Below, piece by piece: positions 32,287-43,730 of a DNA stretch of 64,000 nucleotides. The position numbers and the translations under genes were made by a program. Position 1 is the stretch's first letter. Each line of letters begins with the position of its first letter. The notes beneath the pieces are model-generated. The model did not search any database. It saw nothing but the letters and a program-made list of their open reading frames with translations, and was not told where the DNA came from. The stretch spans positions 2,778,452 to 2,842,451 of the forward strand of contig RPFO01000156.1 in assembly GCA_009746045.1 (NCBI GenBank), written 5' to 3'. The stretch comes from Mesostigma viride (taxonomy: Eukaryota; Streptophyta; Mesostigmatophyceae; Mesostigmatales; Mesostigmataceae).

Positions 32287-35200
32287 GCGCGCGCGAGGGG
32301 GGGGGGGGGGGGGGGCGCACTTATGCAAACACATATGCAGACCCTTCCCTGCATGATCACGCTTCTACACCCCCAACGTCCCCCTCTAACATACGCACAC
32401 ACCATGCACACATGGAAACACGTCACTGCAGGAGCGCACTGCTCCTGCTCGAGTCCCCCTCAGCGGCCAAGTCCCCGCCCCTATGCGGCCGCCTGGCCTC
32501 CATCCTTTCCCTCTGCGCGTGCCGCTACAAGCAGCTCGACCCCGTCGTCTCCTCCCTCGTCCACCTGCTGCACGCGCGAGAGCACGCGGCCCCGCTGCTA
32601 GCAGACGTCGCGGCCCACGCCGCCACGTCCCTCTCCGACGCTAGCCTGGCATCCGGGCTGTTGCGCGAGGTGGGCCGAACCGACCCCCGCGAGTACACGC
32701 GTGACCCCAACGGGTGCCGCAACGTGGGCGCCTTTATCGGCGAGCTGGCCGAGAAGCTACCCCGGCTGGTGGCCAACAACCTGTCGGTCCTGCTGCCCCA
32801 CCTGCAGGGAGGGGAGGCGTACGCGCTGCGCAGCGCGATCGTGGGCGTGGTGGGCCAGCTCCTCTGCACCGTGTTCTCTGACGCTGGCGCCGGTACCAAC
32901 GCCAATAACAGCAATAATGGTGGCAGCAATGATGCTGGCAGTGGGAGTGGCAGCGGCTCCGCCGGCGCAGGGAACGGCCCCACAGACGGACCCGAGGCAA
33001 CCAACGCCAACAGCATCGCCCGGCTCCGCAACAAACAGGCGCTGCTGGATCTGCTCATGGAACGCGCGCGAGACGTGAACGCGTACACGCGCACCAAGGT
33101 CCTGCAGACCTGGGCGTCCCTGGCCGAGCGGCGCGCCATCCCTTTGGGCAGTTGGAACGCGGTCGCCTCGCTGGCGTGCGGACGGCTCGAGGACAAGTCG
33201 GCCTTTGTACGCCGCGCCGCGCTGCAGCTGCTGGCTGAGATGGTGCAGTTCAACCCGTTTGGGCCCATGCTCGCGTCCGCCGCGTATCAGGTGTCCCTGC
33301 GCCAGTTCCAGGAGAAGCTCGCGGCAATGGAGCCCCCTGCCGCTTCGACAGCAGAGGATGGAGAGGATGGTGCCGCTGATGCTGCCGCCATCACCGCCAA
33401 TGCGGGTGGTGATGATTCGGGCGACCATGGTCATGATGAGGATGATTATGGCGGTCCGCAGGGAGCCCAGGGTGAACATGGAGGCCAAGGTGAACCAGAC
33501 AAATCTGGGGCAGTGGATGGGGAGGCATCTGCGCCAGGGGAAAATGGGGAAACTTCAAGCCCATCGCGAGGCAAGGCGAGGGAGGCCGTGAGGACAGGTG
33601 TCACGCCGCCGTCGTTCTCGGCAGAGGAGGTGGAGGCGACGCGGGTGCTGGTGGCCTCGCTCCAGTCGGCGCTGTCCTTTGCGAAGCTGCTGCAGGGTGC
33701 GATGCCTCTGCTGGTACAGCTGCTGGCGTCCTCCACCAACAGCGACGTGGTGGCGGCCATCCAGTTCCTCGTGCTAGCGCAGCAGTTCCAGATCGACGAC
33801 GCGCGCGCCGCCGTGCGCAAGATGCTGCCGCTGGTAAGGATTCCACTTTGCAATGCAAACAACAAGAAACTAGGAGATTGAGGATGGGGGGGGGGGGGGG
33901 GGGCATATGCTCAACCCCCCTCCGTGAGAAATACTGCGTACTCCATGTTTCTTACATGTTTCATTCGTGCTGTCTCATCAGACGTGTGTTCCCTCCCGTG
34001 TGTCAAGCCACCCTCTGTCTATCCCACCCTGGTCGACATTCTTACATCTCAACATTGCTCTTAGCCAGGATTTATCTATCTATTTTATCGGATCTACTTC
34101 TGTTCCACAGGTCTTCTCCGGCGAGGCGTCCATCCGCGAGACGGTGGTGGACGCATGCGTGCTGCTCTACCTCAAGGGTCACGCGGCCGACACGGCGTGG
34201 CGGCTGATCGACCTGTCGCTGGGGGCCACGCTGGGCGAGCTCACCTCCATGGAGGCGGTGTTGTGCGAGATGGTCAAGTCGTCCCACCTCAAGTCCGCCA
34301 CGGTACGAATTCAAGTCCTCCCACTTAAGACGATGCCATCGTAGGCATTGAACTCCTCGCACCCAAAGTCCACCATGGTAGGTCTTTAAGTCCTCCCACT
34401 AAGAAGTCTGCCATCGCAGGTCCTCGAGTCCTCCCACTTGATTATAGCCTGCCACGGTAGGTCGATGTCCAGTCTCTAAGGCCGCCGACGCAGGTCCTAC
34501 TCTTGAAGTCCGCCTTGTCTGTCTTCCCACGCAAGGGTTAGCCATGCTGGCTTTTTTGCGTCAGCCTCCAGCAAGAAGGGCATGTCCAATGCAGCTTTCG
34601 TGCTGCAATTCCTACGGAAATATCCACCCACCCAACCCCTGATCCTCGCACATTCCCGTTTAGGGGTAATCCCCGTCCCATTCCCTGCAATGGATAACTC
34701 ACCCCTCCATCCGTGCATGCCCTCCTATCTGCCCTGCTTTCATTTGTGCCACCTTTCTGATGCCGCCTTTGACATCCGGGTTACTGGCTTCATGCCCCCG
34801 TGACATCACTCCCCCACTCCACCTGCCCCCGTGACATCACTCACCCACTCCACCCCACACTCCACCCCACACTCCACCTCACACTCCACCCCACACTCCA
34901 CCCCACACTCCACCCCACACTCCACCCCACACTCCACCCCACACTCCACCCCACACTCCACCCCACACTCCACCCCACACTCCACCCCACACTCCACCGC
35001 ACACTCCACCCCACACTCCACCCCACATTCCACCCCGCACTCCACCAACCTCAACCCCCCTGAACTCCCCCGCTCACCCCCCCAGGTACGCGTCCTGTGG
35101 GACATCTTCGCAGGCCGTGTCGCATCCCCCACTGCCGGGGCCACCTCCGCGCAGGCACAGGCCCACCGCCGTGCGGCCCTGCTCGTGCTCTCCATGGCCG

Positions 35201-38200
35201 CGGGGGCTGACGCCAGCATCATCACGCAGCAGCTGCCCACGCTGCTGGAGCATGGGTTCGGACCCTCCGCCTCCACCGATGTCCTCATGGCACGCACCGC
35301 CTGTGCCGCGCTGCAACGAGTCGCCGTGCCACCACCATCGTCCATCTCCGACAACCCTTCAGCCGCTGCAAACCGCAAGTCTCTCGGTGGCGCCAATGCC
35401 AGGAAGTCCATGGGGGCAAACGCGAATAGCAGGCAATCCATGGGCGGGGGTGGTGGTTCGAATCCGTGGGGGGACCTGGCAGGCGGGGCCGGAAATGCTG
35501 GTGTCCGCGTGGACCCCCGGGTCTTCCTCGCGCTCACCCGCATCGTCATGGACAAGCGCGGCTGCCTGCCAGACGAATCATGGTTCTCGGCCGCGCAGCA
35601 GGCCATCGACGCACTCTACCACTTGCACACACACCCGGACGCCGTCTGCAAGCGCATGCTGGAGCTGCTCGCGAAACGAACATTCCTCACGGGCAAGGGG
35701 ACGGCGACTCCGATCCCTGCTGCTACCGCCGCCACGGCTGGCAACAATGATGGTACTGCTGCCACCAGTGCTGGCGTTGCGGATGGGACTCCGACCCCTG
35801 CTGCTGGCGATGATGTCGCAGCTGCAGGCAGCGTGGCAGCGAGTGCGACGGCCAATGCCACAGCGACCGCTGGAGACCATCCCCTGGCCCCCGAGCTTCA
35901 AGGGGATTTGCTGGACCAAGACGACGTGGTGACGGGAGATGGCAGCGTTACAGCTGAGCCAGCCCAGGGAGCGCCAAGTGCCGAAGACCAGAACACCTGC
36001 CCAGGTGCCGGAGACAAGAATAACAACAACGTGGATGGGTTGGGAGTGTCCACCACTCTTCCCCCACCCGCCGAACCATCATCCTCGGCGTCGCTCTCGG
36101 GTCTGCGAAGCAACGGCCTGGACTATGGCCGTGCGGTGTCCAGCTCGGCGCTGGCCCGGTTCCTGTTTGTGGTCGGCCACGTGGCGCTGCGACACTTGGT
36201 ATATGTGGAGGAGTGCGCGCGGCGCGTGCGGGCGTGCCAGCTGGCGCGCGAAAAGGCGGCCGCCAGCAGCGCCGCGTCGGAGCAGGAGCGGCAGCGGGAG
36301 CGGGAGGAGGAGGCAGGGCACAGCGAGGAAGACGAGGAGGAGGGGAATGCGCCCAAGGCGACCCCAGCCAAGAAACGGGGGAAGAAGGGGGGAGCGGCCG
36401 TGCCCGACGAGGTGGGTAGCACTTGGGTCGTGTATACCGTAGTGGCTCAAATCACATTGCGAATTAATATTTTTTCGAGGGTTTTTCTGCATGGTTTTGA
36501 CACTTTGCGGGGAAAGTTCAGCACGTGTTAGGTGAACTTCGAGCCCGGGAGCTTGTTTATATTAGGGCACCTAGTTCAGTGTCTGACTTGGATTCTAACC
36601 TATCAAGTACATTAATTACCCACCAAGCGCAGTTCCTATCTGACAAATAAGTGAGTACCAGTATGACATAAGGCCCTAATCAGTGCTGATAGGGCCCCTA
36701 ATCAGTGCTACACTGCTACTTGAACGGGTTCTCAATCTGGCGCAACGCGGCGCGGCGCGGCAAGCGCGGCGCTCCCCTTCATCTAGCTGCGCCGCGGCCT
36801 GCAGCCAGAAACAGGTGTAGCGGCGCTGCCCGGTTTTCATACTTTACGGGGTAAATTGGAGCATTATTTTAGCACTTTTCGGGGGGTCATTCGAAAATAT
36901 TAATTCGCAATGTGATTTGAGCCACTACGGTACATGGCTGGTGTGTGCTTTCGTTCCATAGATGGGGCTGAAGGGGGGAGCAGCCACGCCCACACAGGTT
37001 TGTTGATAATGAACTAGTAGTATTAGTTTTAATAGAGAGAGTAACTTGGGTCGTGTGTTCAGAGCTATATGCTTCCTTTCCTTTTGATAGACGTCCTTTC
37101 CTTTTAATAGACTTATACTTCGCTGTGTGTTGTTATTTCTTAGAATAGCGGAGCACCATGTTAAAGTGTGTCACAGGCGGTCTAATCCCCACTTTCCCAC
37201 TGTAAAGCGACACGTACATATACTATGACCACGCACTACAGTACGCGTCCCTGTGGGCGGCCGCCGAGGCAAGGAGCCCAGCGGAGGCAAGTATACGCAT
37301 TTAATGAATGCCTGCCCTTCATATACATTTCCTGCCGCTGTGCAGTTCCTGCCCATCAGATACTTTGATCATTATATGATTCCCCGCCCTTCCTGCATAC
37401 ACGAAATCTGCCCGTAAATTTGCCATTATCAATGAACATATATACTGCAGGTGGCAGCCGTCAACGCGAACGAGCCCAACAGGTGCTAGTGTTTCTAATC
37501 AATGCCAGGCTTTCTAAAATTCCTGCCTTTGTGCAATTCCTGAATTCCTTACCTTTTCTTATACCATGACAGGCGGCGGCCGCCAGCGCCAAGGAGCCCG
37601 ACCTTGCGGCGCAGCTGGGCGTGGGCGCGGGCGCCAAGGACGCCGAGCTGGACGCGCTCAAGGAGGAGGCGGAGCGGCAGATCCTGAGCGCAGACGCGGA
37701 GGGCCACCGCGACATGGTGGCACTGTTCGCGCCTATCGTGCAGCGGCTGTGCTGGACGCCCGCCATCATGGACAAGGTGGGTGGGACACAGTAGCACTTT
37801 TACGTCCATGGATGGGCAAGTTGGGTGGAACACAAAGCGCCTTCAAGCGGTCATAAGCGGATGAACAAGGTGGGTGGGTGGCCATGGTTGCGCCCACCAT
37901 CATGGACGAGGTGCGGTGGGACAGGAGTGCCTTCAAGCCGATGCACCAGGGTTGGCGGGGCAGGCGCGATTATGACTGGATGGACACAGTGGGTGGGACA
38001 CTGTGCTTCCAAATGGGGTGTGTGAACTTAACTGATGGAGAAGGTTTCAGGGCGCCTCATCGTGCTGGGCACCATGACCATAACCAGGTGGGTGAAACAT
38101 GCGCATTACTTGTCGTTGCTTTTGTGTATTATGATGAAAACTGGCATAGTAACCTGTGGTGTTGCAGCCACTCTCGTGGCTGCAAGGTTGGTCATGAGAT

Positions 38201-41200
38201 GGCTGCAAGGTTGGTCTTGAGATGGCTGCAAGGTTGGTCATGAGATGGCTGCAAATTTAGTCATGAGATGGCGGCAAGGTTAGTCATGAGACAGCTGCAA
38301 GGTTAGTCATGAGATGGCTGCAAGGTTAGTCATGAGATGGCTGCAAGGTTGGTCATGAGATGGCTGCAAGGTTGGTCATGAGACGGCTGCAAGGTTGGTC
38401 ATGAGTCGTGTACTTGTTCCTAGCCCTACCCCCAACATAAGCCGCATGGTCCCCTTGGCCACATCGCCGCATTGGGTGCTTATCGATGTGGGGAGCATAT
38501 CACTTTCCGTCGCTCCCCACGTAAACAACTAACATGCGGCATCGTCCACATGTCCGCTGGTTCCTGTGCCGTCCCTCCTGTGCACATGCCATCATGGTCA
38601 CCCACACCAGGACCCCGTGCTGCGTGCCTCGGCGATGCTTGCCCTCTGCAAGCTCATGGCCGTGGACGCACATTTCTGGTGAGCAGGTGGCGGCTAGCAC
38701 TCTACTGCTGTAGGAATGGACTGCTATAGGAACGGATAGATATAGGGAGCGCTGCTAATGTGTGTGTCACTAGTCGCGGACAGCGTGTCTTGCATCTCAC
38801 CTGCATTTATATTCATATTCGGAACCGTTGCCTTTGTCTGGATTCTTTCTTATTAGGGAGGGTTAGGGTGAGATACCTTCCTTCTGTAGGGAGAGTGCAC
38901 GGCTTCCTGTTCTATTGTAAATTTATTGGCTGCCGATGAAGTTGCTTGCGTTCAACACAGTGCCCACATTCAAAGGTTTGATGTTTCTCTTGATAAATGG
39001 ATTGATTGCAACCAGTGCGAGCAAACCCTTGCATTGCCACGCCCTTCTTCGCCTTCCTGAGCACGAGAAATCGCGGAGGGCATGGTGATGGTACGGTTAC
39101 AGCTTTGTCTTTTCTGTATGTCTTATTACGTAGCGAGCATGCACCGTGCATAGCCCAGACTCGTGGTATTTCTGCGCTTAACGTCGCTTCTTGCAGATCT
39201 ATCATGGACACTGCCCGACCCCATTTTGAGGTACCGGTCCCACTGCCAGCTCCATTCCTCCCATGCCGCCGTGAGGAGCCCCTTAAGCTCCCACACTAGT
39301 TCCCACTTACATCTGCTCATGATATTCTTTGAAGCCCTGATATTGTTTACAGCCTGCACAACTAAATTGGATCCTGATCATTGTTACGGTTCTCTTTCAT
39401 GTATGTGTACACATTCCGACCACATCCCCACAAAACTCATGCTGTCCATATCTCTCGCACGACAACCCCCCGGCGTGACATGTGACGGCAGCGAGGCCAA
39501 CCTGCAGCTGCTGTTCACGCTGCTGCAGAACGCCCCGGAGAAGGCGCTGCGCTCCAACAGCATCGTCGCGCTGGGCGACCTGGCGTTCCGCTTCCCCAAC
39601 CTGCTTGAGCCGTGGACGCGCCACATGTACTCGCGGCTTCGCGACCCCTCGCCCCAAGTGCGCAAGACATGCCTCATGGTGCTCACGCACCTCATCCTCA
39701 ACGACATGATGAAGGTGGGCATGAGGCGCTTGCTTGCTTGCTTGTGGTTCGTGACTAGTTCTGGCAAGTGCCTTCTGGTGCTCGCGCACCTCATCCTCAG
39801 CAAACTGATAAGGTGCCCGTATGATGCTGACGAGGGCTGGCAAAGGGCGCCGCTTATGAGCGAGGAAAGTAGCGGTGTAGCAAGGGGGGGCAGAGGGTTA
39901 CATTGGGGGGAGGGGACTGGAGGGGTAGGGGTGGAGCATCCATCCCATATGTGCACATCTTCCATGCATTATCCACATACATTTGCATGTCAAGAGTTGC
40001 ATCAGCAAGATGGTGCTGTCTAGTACTGTCCTTTCCTTGTATTGTCCTCATTCATTTTTTTCTCAATTATACATCCCCGGGCCAATGGCTACACATCATG
40101 GATGAGATGGAGCTGCTGTTTACTGAGGTTTCCCGTTCGTTCCTTGTTTGTGATGTCCTTTAAACTTCCCCAGGTCAAGGGCTACATCAGCGAGATGGCG
40201 CTGTGCATTGAGGATGAGGAGCCACGCATCGCCTCGCTCGCGAAGCTTTTCTTCCACGAGCTGGCGCAGAGGAGTGAGTAGGAGGAGCATGGGTGTGGTG
40301 GTGATGAAAAGGGGGGTCAGGCCGAGGAGTGAGGAGCATGGGCGTGGTGGTGATGAAGCAGAGGGGTCAGGCCGAGGAGTGAGGAGGAGGAGCATGGGAG
40401 CAAAGGTGATAGAGGAGTGCAGAAAGGTGGCAAGTGGCATGAGGAGCTAACTCGCAGTATGACTGGTGAAGCAGATGATTGACTAGAGCAACGGCGCAGA
40501 GAAGCGAGTTGTCGCACAGAGGAGTGAGAGCTGCTGCAATAATGGTGGAGCAGAGGATTGCCTGTATGTCTGGCTGCAAAGCGGCAAGGGGTTTTGGGGC
40601 AGTGGCTCCGTGCACAGCGGCCTCGGATGGCAAACTAGTTCTCTTCGTTTCCAGTTTGCCAGTTATTCCCCCTATTTTACTCCTACCCTTTTTTATCCGT
40701 ACCAAGCCTCGCTAGCTCAAGGTGGTGCGGTAGCAGTCATGGGCAAGGGCCTAAACCTACGCATGCCCAAAAAGACACTCATAATGCAAGTTATAACAAT
40801 TTTCACTGTTGGCGTGTGTCCATCCTACTGTCGACCCGCAGGCAACAGCCCCATCTACAACCTGCTTCCAGACATGATCAGCCGCCTGTCCGCGTCCTCG
40901 TCGTGCACTGAGAGCATGTTCCAGAACATCATGGACTTCCTCATCGGCTTCATCAAGAAGGTACTAGAGGGAGCCAGTTGTGCACGGGGGGGCTTGACTG
41001 TTGGCTAACGAGGTAGGATCATGCCCCACTCTACTGTGGACTTCCTCATCGGCTTTTTCAAGACAGCGTTAAAACAGGGTGCCCGGCAGTGCATGCGAGG
41101 GCTCGCAAGTGTCATAAACTGAGTGCAGGTTTTTATGTCATCATGGATCTATTTCAGGATGCTATCAGAAGGGTACACCAGATGACCGACGGTGCTCGCA

Positions 41201-42974
41201 ACACTTGCTAAGTGTCCATCCCGATTCCCCGGTGGATGAAGATAAGATGACTTGACAATGCGTTTGGTAATGCTTCGTAGACATGCGCGTCCCCCGCATC
41301 CGGTGGCATTTCTGTTTCTTTCGTTCCCAGCTGACGCGTCTTCCTATTCCCCATGGATTCGGCACTCCCTCGTTGCCGCCACCGCAGGAGAAGCAAAACG
41401 AGAGCCTTATTGAGAAGCTGTGCCTGCGCTTCCCGCTCTCCACAGGTGCGTAGGCTCACGAATACTGGATGTGGGCCCGAGGTGTAAACCTGTTTCTAGC
41501 CCATGCCAGCCATGGCCCTGAGCACAGGAACCTGGAGGGGTGGAGGGTGCTTGCTGATATAATCAGGCCAGAGCGTGTGGCAATGTTTCTGGATTGATTT
41601 AGCAGCAAAGTTGACTGAGTCAGTAAAGTCAAAGCCACAGCGTAGAGTCTGGCTGGGTGTAAACCTTGGTTGACTCGGCAACTTGACGGCCTTCTTATGA
41701 GTTCAATCCAAGGGATGCCTTCTGCATGGCCTCATCCAAGACCTTCCTCGCGTCTGCATTTTTCCTGCTCCCTCTGGTATATTTTTGTGCTTCCGGCTGT
41801 CCATTCGGTCATCTCGCTGTTGATCCAGTCTTGACAAAGTGCCCCAGCCCACAGGTTGTTGGTGTAGCCGCTTGTGACAGAGTGTGGGGCAGACCTGCTT
41901 GAGGCTTTATGCCCATGTCGGGACACAGACTCAACCCCGAGTCGTCTGGTTGATTCTGTCGCCTCTTCATTACCCCCCACGCGCGCAGAGCCCACCCAGT
42001 GGCGCCACATCGCCTACTGCATCGCGTCGCTGGGCTTCACTGACAAGGGCCTCAAGAAAGCCTCGGAGATGTTCAAGACCTACCGCGAGGCGCTCGTGGA
42101 CCCGCAGGTGTGCGCCTCGCTACTGGCGTATGCAGCCAAGGGCAAGAAGTTTGCCAAGCCGGACGTGGTCGCGCTTGCAAAGGAGTTCGAGGACAAGGTG
42201 GAGGAGTGCCACCAGGAGCGGCTCGAGGAGCAGCGCGCTGTGGACAATGCTGGCGGCGCCACGAATGGTGCCTCTGCCGCCACCACCCGCACTCGATCCA
42301 CCCACGCCGAGGATGGCCCTGGTCTCAATGCCGGCATTGGCGAGAATGATGCTAGCATTCATGGCGACGGCCAGGATGATGGCGATGGTGGGGAGGGGGT
42401 CGGGTCGGGTCCCAAGGACAGAGCGGTGGCCAAGTCCCGTCGCCCTCGGCATGCTGGTGGTGACAACGCCAGTGGCAACGAGAACGAGGACGAGGAGGAG
42501 GACGAGGAGTCCGCATACACAACGGCAGTCAAGCTGGAAAAGAAAGGGGCGTCTACTCAGGTTCCCGCTCCTGTCGCCGCCACCAAGGCCAGGGGAGGCA
42601 ACGGGGCCCCGGCGGCTGGCAAGGCCAGCACAGCGGCGGCGGCGGCAAAGAAGGCACCCGCAAAGAAGGCCCCAGCACGGAGGAAGGCGGTGATCTCTTC
42701 GGGGGAGAGCGAGGAGGAGAGCGAGGAATCGGGTGCGTCCGAGGAGGATGACAAGTCGGACGAGGAGGATGAGGAAGAGGAGGTGAAGCCTATGCCCAAG
42801 GCCAAGGCATCAAGCGGTCGCAAGGCCGCAGTGGAGAAGAAGCGGGGGGCAAGGGCCAAGGAGAACGAAGAGGAGGGCGGGTCTGAGGAGGAAGAGGAGG
42901 AGATGCCACGGGGGAAAGCCAAGGTGGTGCCGGCCGCGAAGAATGCCAAGGGGACTTCCGGTAATGCGAGGTGA
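30054..42974 (+). CDS. CAP-D2: Condensin complex subunit 1 (CAP-D2), 14 exons
   Basis: This is the HEAT-repeat regulatory subunit of condensin I, which compacts mitotic chromosomes with the SMC2/SMC4 ATPases. Exons fitting GT-AG and reading phase: 30054-30207, 30319-30400, 30588-30861, 30993-31288, 32432-33833, 34111-34302, 35086-36411, 37573-37776, 38611-38678, 39492-39714, 40174-40273, 40842-40960, 41388-41445, 41989-42974 (5,484 nt, 1,827 residues). Family landmarks: WDWAKHRERV (exon 4), DPNGCRNVGAF, RARDVNAYTRTKVLQTWASL and LEDKSAFVRRAALQLLAEM (exon 5), PVLRASAMLALCKLM (exon 9), LGDLAFRFPNLLEPWT and LRDPSPQVRKTCLMVLTHLI (exon 10), YNLLPDMISRLS (exon 12), HIAYCIASLGFTDKGLKK (exon 14). It is longer than the usual roughly 1,400 residues because exons 5, 7 and 14 carry Gly/Asn/Ala/Glu-rich insertions. 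The C-terminus is an acidic/basic low-complexity tail. The exon 4 start is the least certain boundary (31039 is an alternative acceptor but breaks phase). Confidence 0.9.
31398..31490 (+). pseudogene. Duplicated end of condensin exon 4 inside intron 4
   Basis: GCAGGCGCCCGAGGACGCCT to TTTATAAAGCGGGTTGTTGCC repeats 31250-31300, the last 13 codons of exon 4 plus its donor and about 50 bp of intron. The donor GTGAGT of the real exon is GCGGGT here, so the copy should be silent as an exon end. Confidence 0.8.
32243..32315. repeat. (AC)n microsatellite and 19-G run in intron 4
   Basis: About 20 AC units are followed by GACGCGCGCGCGA and 19 consecutive G. It lies about 115 bp upstream of the exon 5 acceptor. 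Confidence 0.95.
33886..33903. repeat. 18-G run in intron 5
   Basis: Eighteen consecutive G about 50 bp after the exon 5 donor. It is a G-quadruplex candidate on the transcript. Confidence 0.95.
34850..35045. repeat. 12-bp minisatellite in intron 6
   Basis: The unit ACTCCACCCCAC is repeated about 16 times with few changes, ending 40 bp before the exon 7 acceptor at 35085. Being C/T/A-rich it may serve as the pyrimidine tract. Its 12-bp period keeps several frames open, which is not coding evidence. Confidence 0.95.
36437..36930. mobile_element. 494-bp MITE, copy 1, in condensin intron 7
   Basis: The terminal inverted repeats start CCGTAGTGGCTCAAATCACA and are perfect for about 36 bp. The flanking TA dinucleotides (36435-36436, 36931-36932) fit a TA target duplication as in Tc1/mariner-like elements. 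No coding capacity. It lies 23 bp inside the intron, counted from the exon 7 donor. Confidence 0.9.
38165..38403. repeat. 23-bp minisatellite in condensin intron 8
   Basis: The unit TCATGAGATGGCTGCAAGGT plus TAG or TGG is repeated about ten times with small changes. The 5' part of the same intron (37777-37990) has looser repeats of AAGGTGGGTGGG and GTGGGACAC words. Confidence 0.9.
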
Positions 42975-43730
42975 GGTGGCGAGAGGGCAGCGGTCAAGGG
43001 TTGCCAGCGGGTAGGATTTTAGGGTTGATGGTTGATGACGGAGAGAGTGGTGAGCAGGGGGCTTGGTTCTGCGAGTATACGCGAGATAAGACTGCTACTG
43101 AGATCGGGATACTAGTCTAGGAAGATGTTTGATATTGGAAGGTCATGGTAATAGGTTCCTTGCCAAGTGGACTATCTTTACCTGCTGCCATTCCTGATAC
43201 CATGGATGTCGACTTTTGCTGCATTTCTTCCCTTTGATTGGTGTGCTGTGTGGATGACCTGCAGACGGCGACCCCTTGTAGAGACACAATGACCTGGAGC
43301 AACGCTGGTTCACGAATACTAAAGTGAATACAAGCTAAGGGGCCCAGTGGATTTAGTCCTCGGGTTCCAATGTTACTGACCCCTTACAAGGCCAGTTCCA
43401 TATCTCCCAGAAAGGGAGTTGCTTCCTGTGATGTGACGTTGCCACAATACTGGCCCAGGCATGGGGCTGCGATGTTAGGAAAAGTCAACCATGGTTGGCA
43501 GCTGCTATGGATGTACACGTGCTTCCTTTGTGCATAATCATAATTGTTAACTCAAGTTAACCGCAGCCTGCTTTGGAGTTTATTTCCACTTTTGTTGGCT
43601 ATAATGGTCCCACTCATGTTGTATCCACTCAAAGCAAGATACCCAGAAAGCTGGGGCAATCCCACAAATGTGCACTTCATGCCCACAAATGTGCACTTCA
43701 TGCCAGATAATTTGTACCATACATAGAACC
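42975..43730. other. Spacer downstream of condensin gene
   Basis: No gene. A 22-bp tandem duplication (CCCACAAATGTGCACTTCATG plus one base) is at about 43660-43703, next to the 5' truncation of the following LINE copy. Confidence 0.6.

Noticed and set aside
32525-33488. Minus-strand frames of about 245 codons
   Set aside because: Shadows of condensin exon 5. The plus frame carries the CAP-D2 motifs.
34831-35085. HSTP-repeat extension upstream of condensin exon 7
   Set aside because: Lies in intron 6 minisatellite DNA. The acceptor at 35085 keeps phase with exon 6.
35456-35470. GGTTCGAATCC, a perfect tRNA B box
   Set aside because: Falls inside condensin exon 7 coding sequence with no cloverleaf around it.
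37451-37482. Possible micro-exon VAAVNANEPN between condensin exons 7 and 8
   Set aside because: Its donor would leave phase 2, while exon 8 needs phase 0. Direct 36411/37573 joining is in phase.
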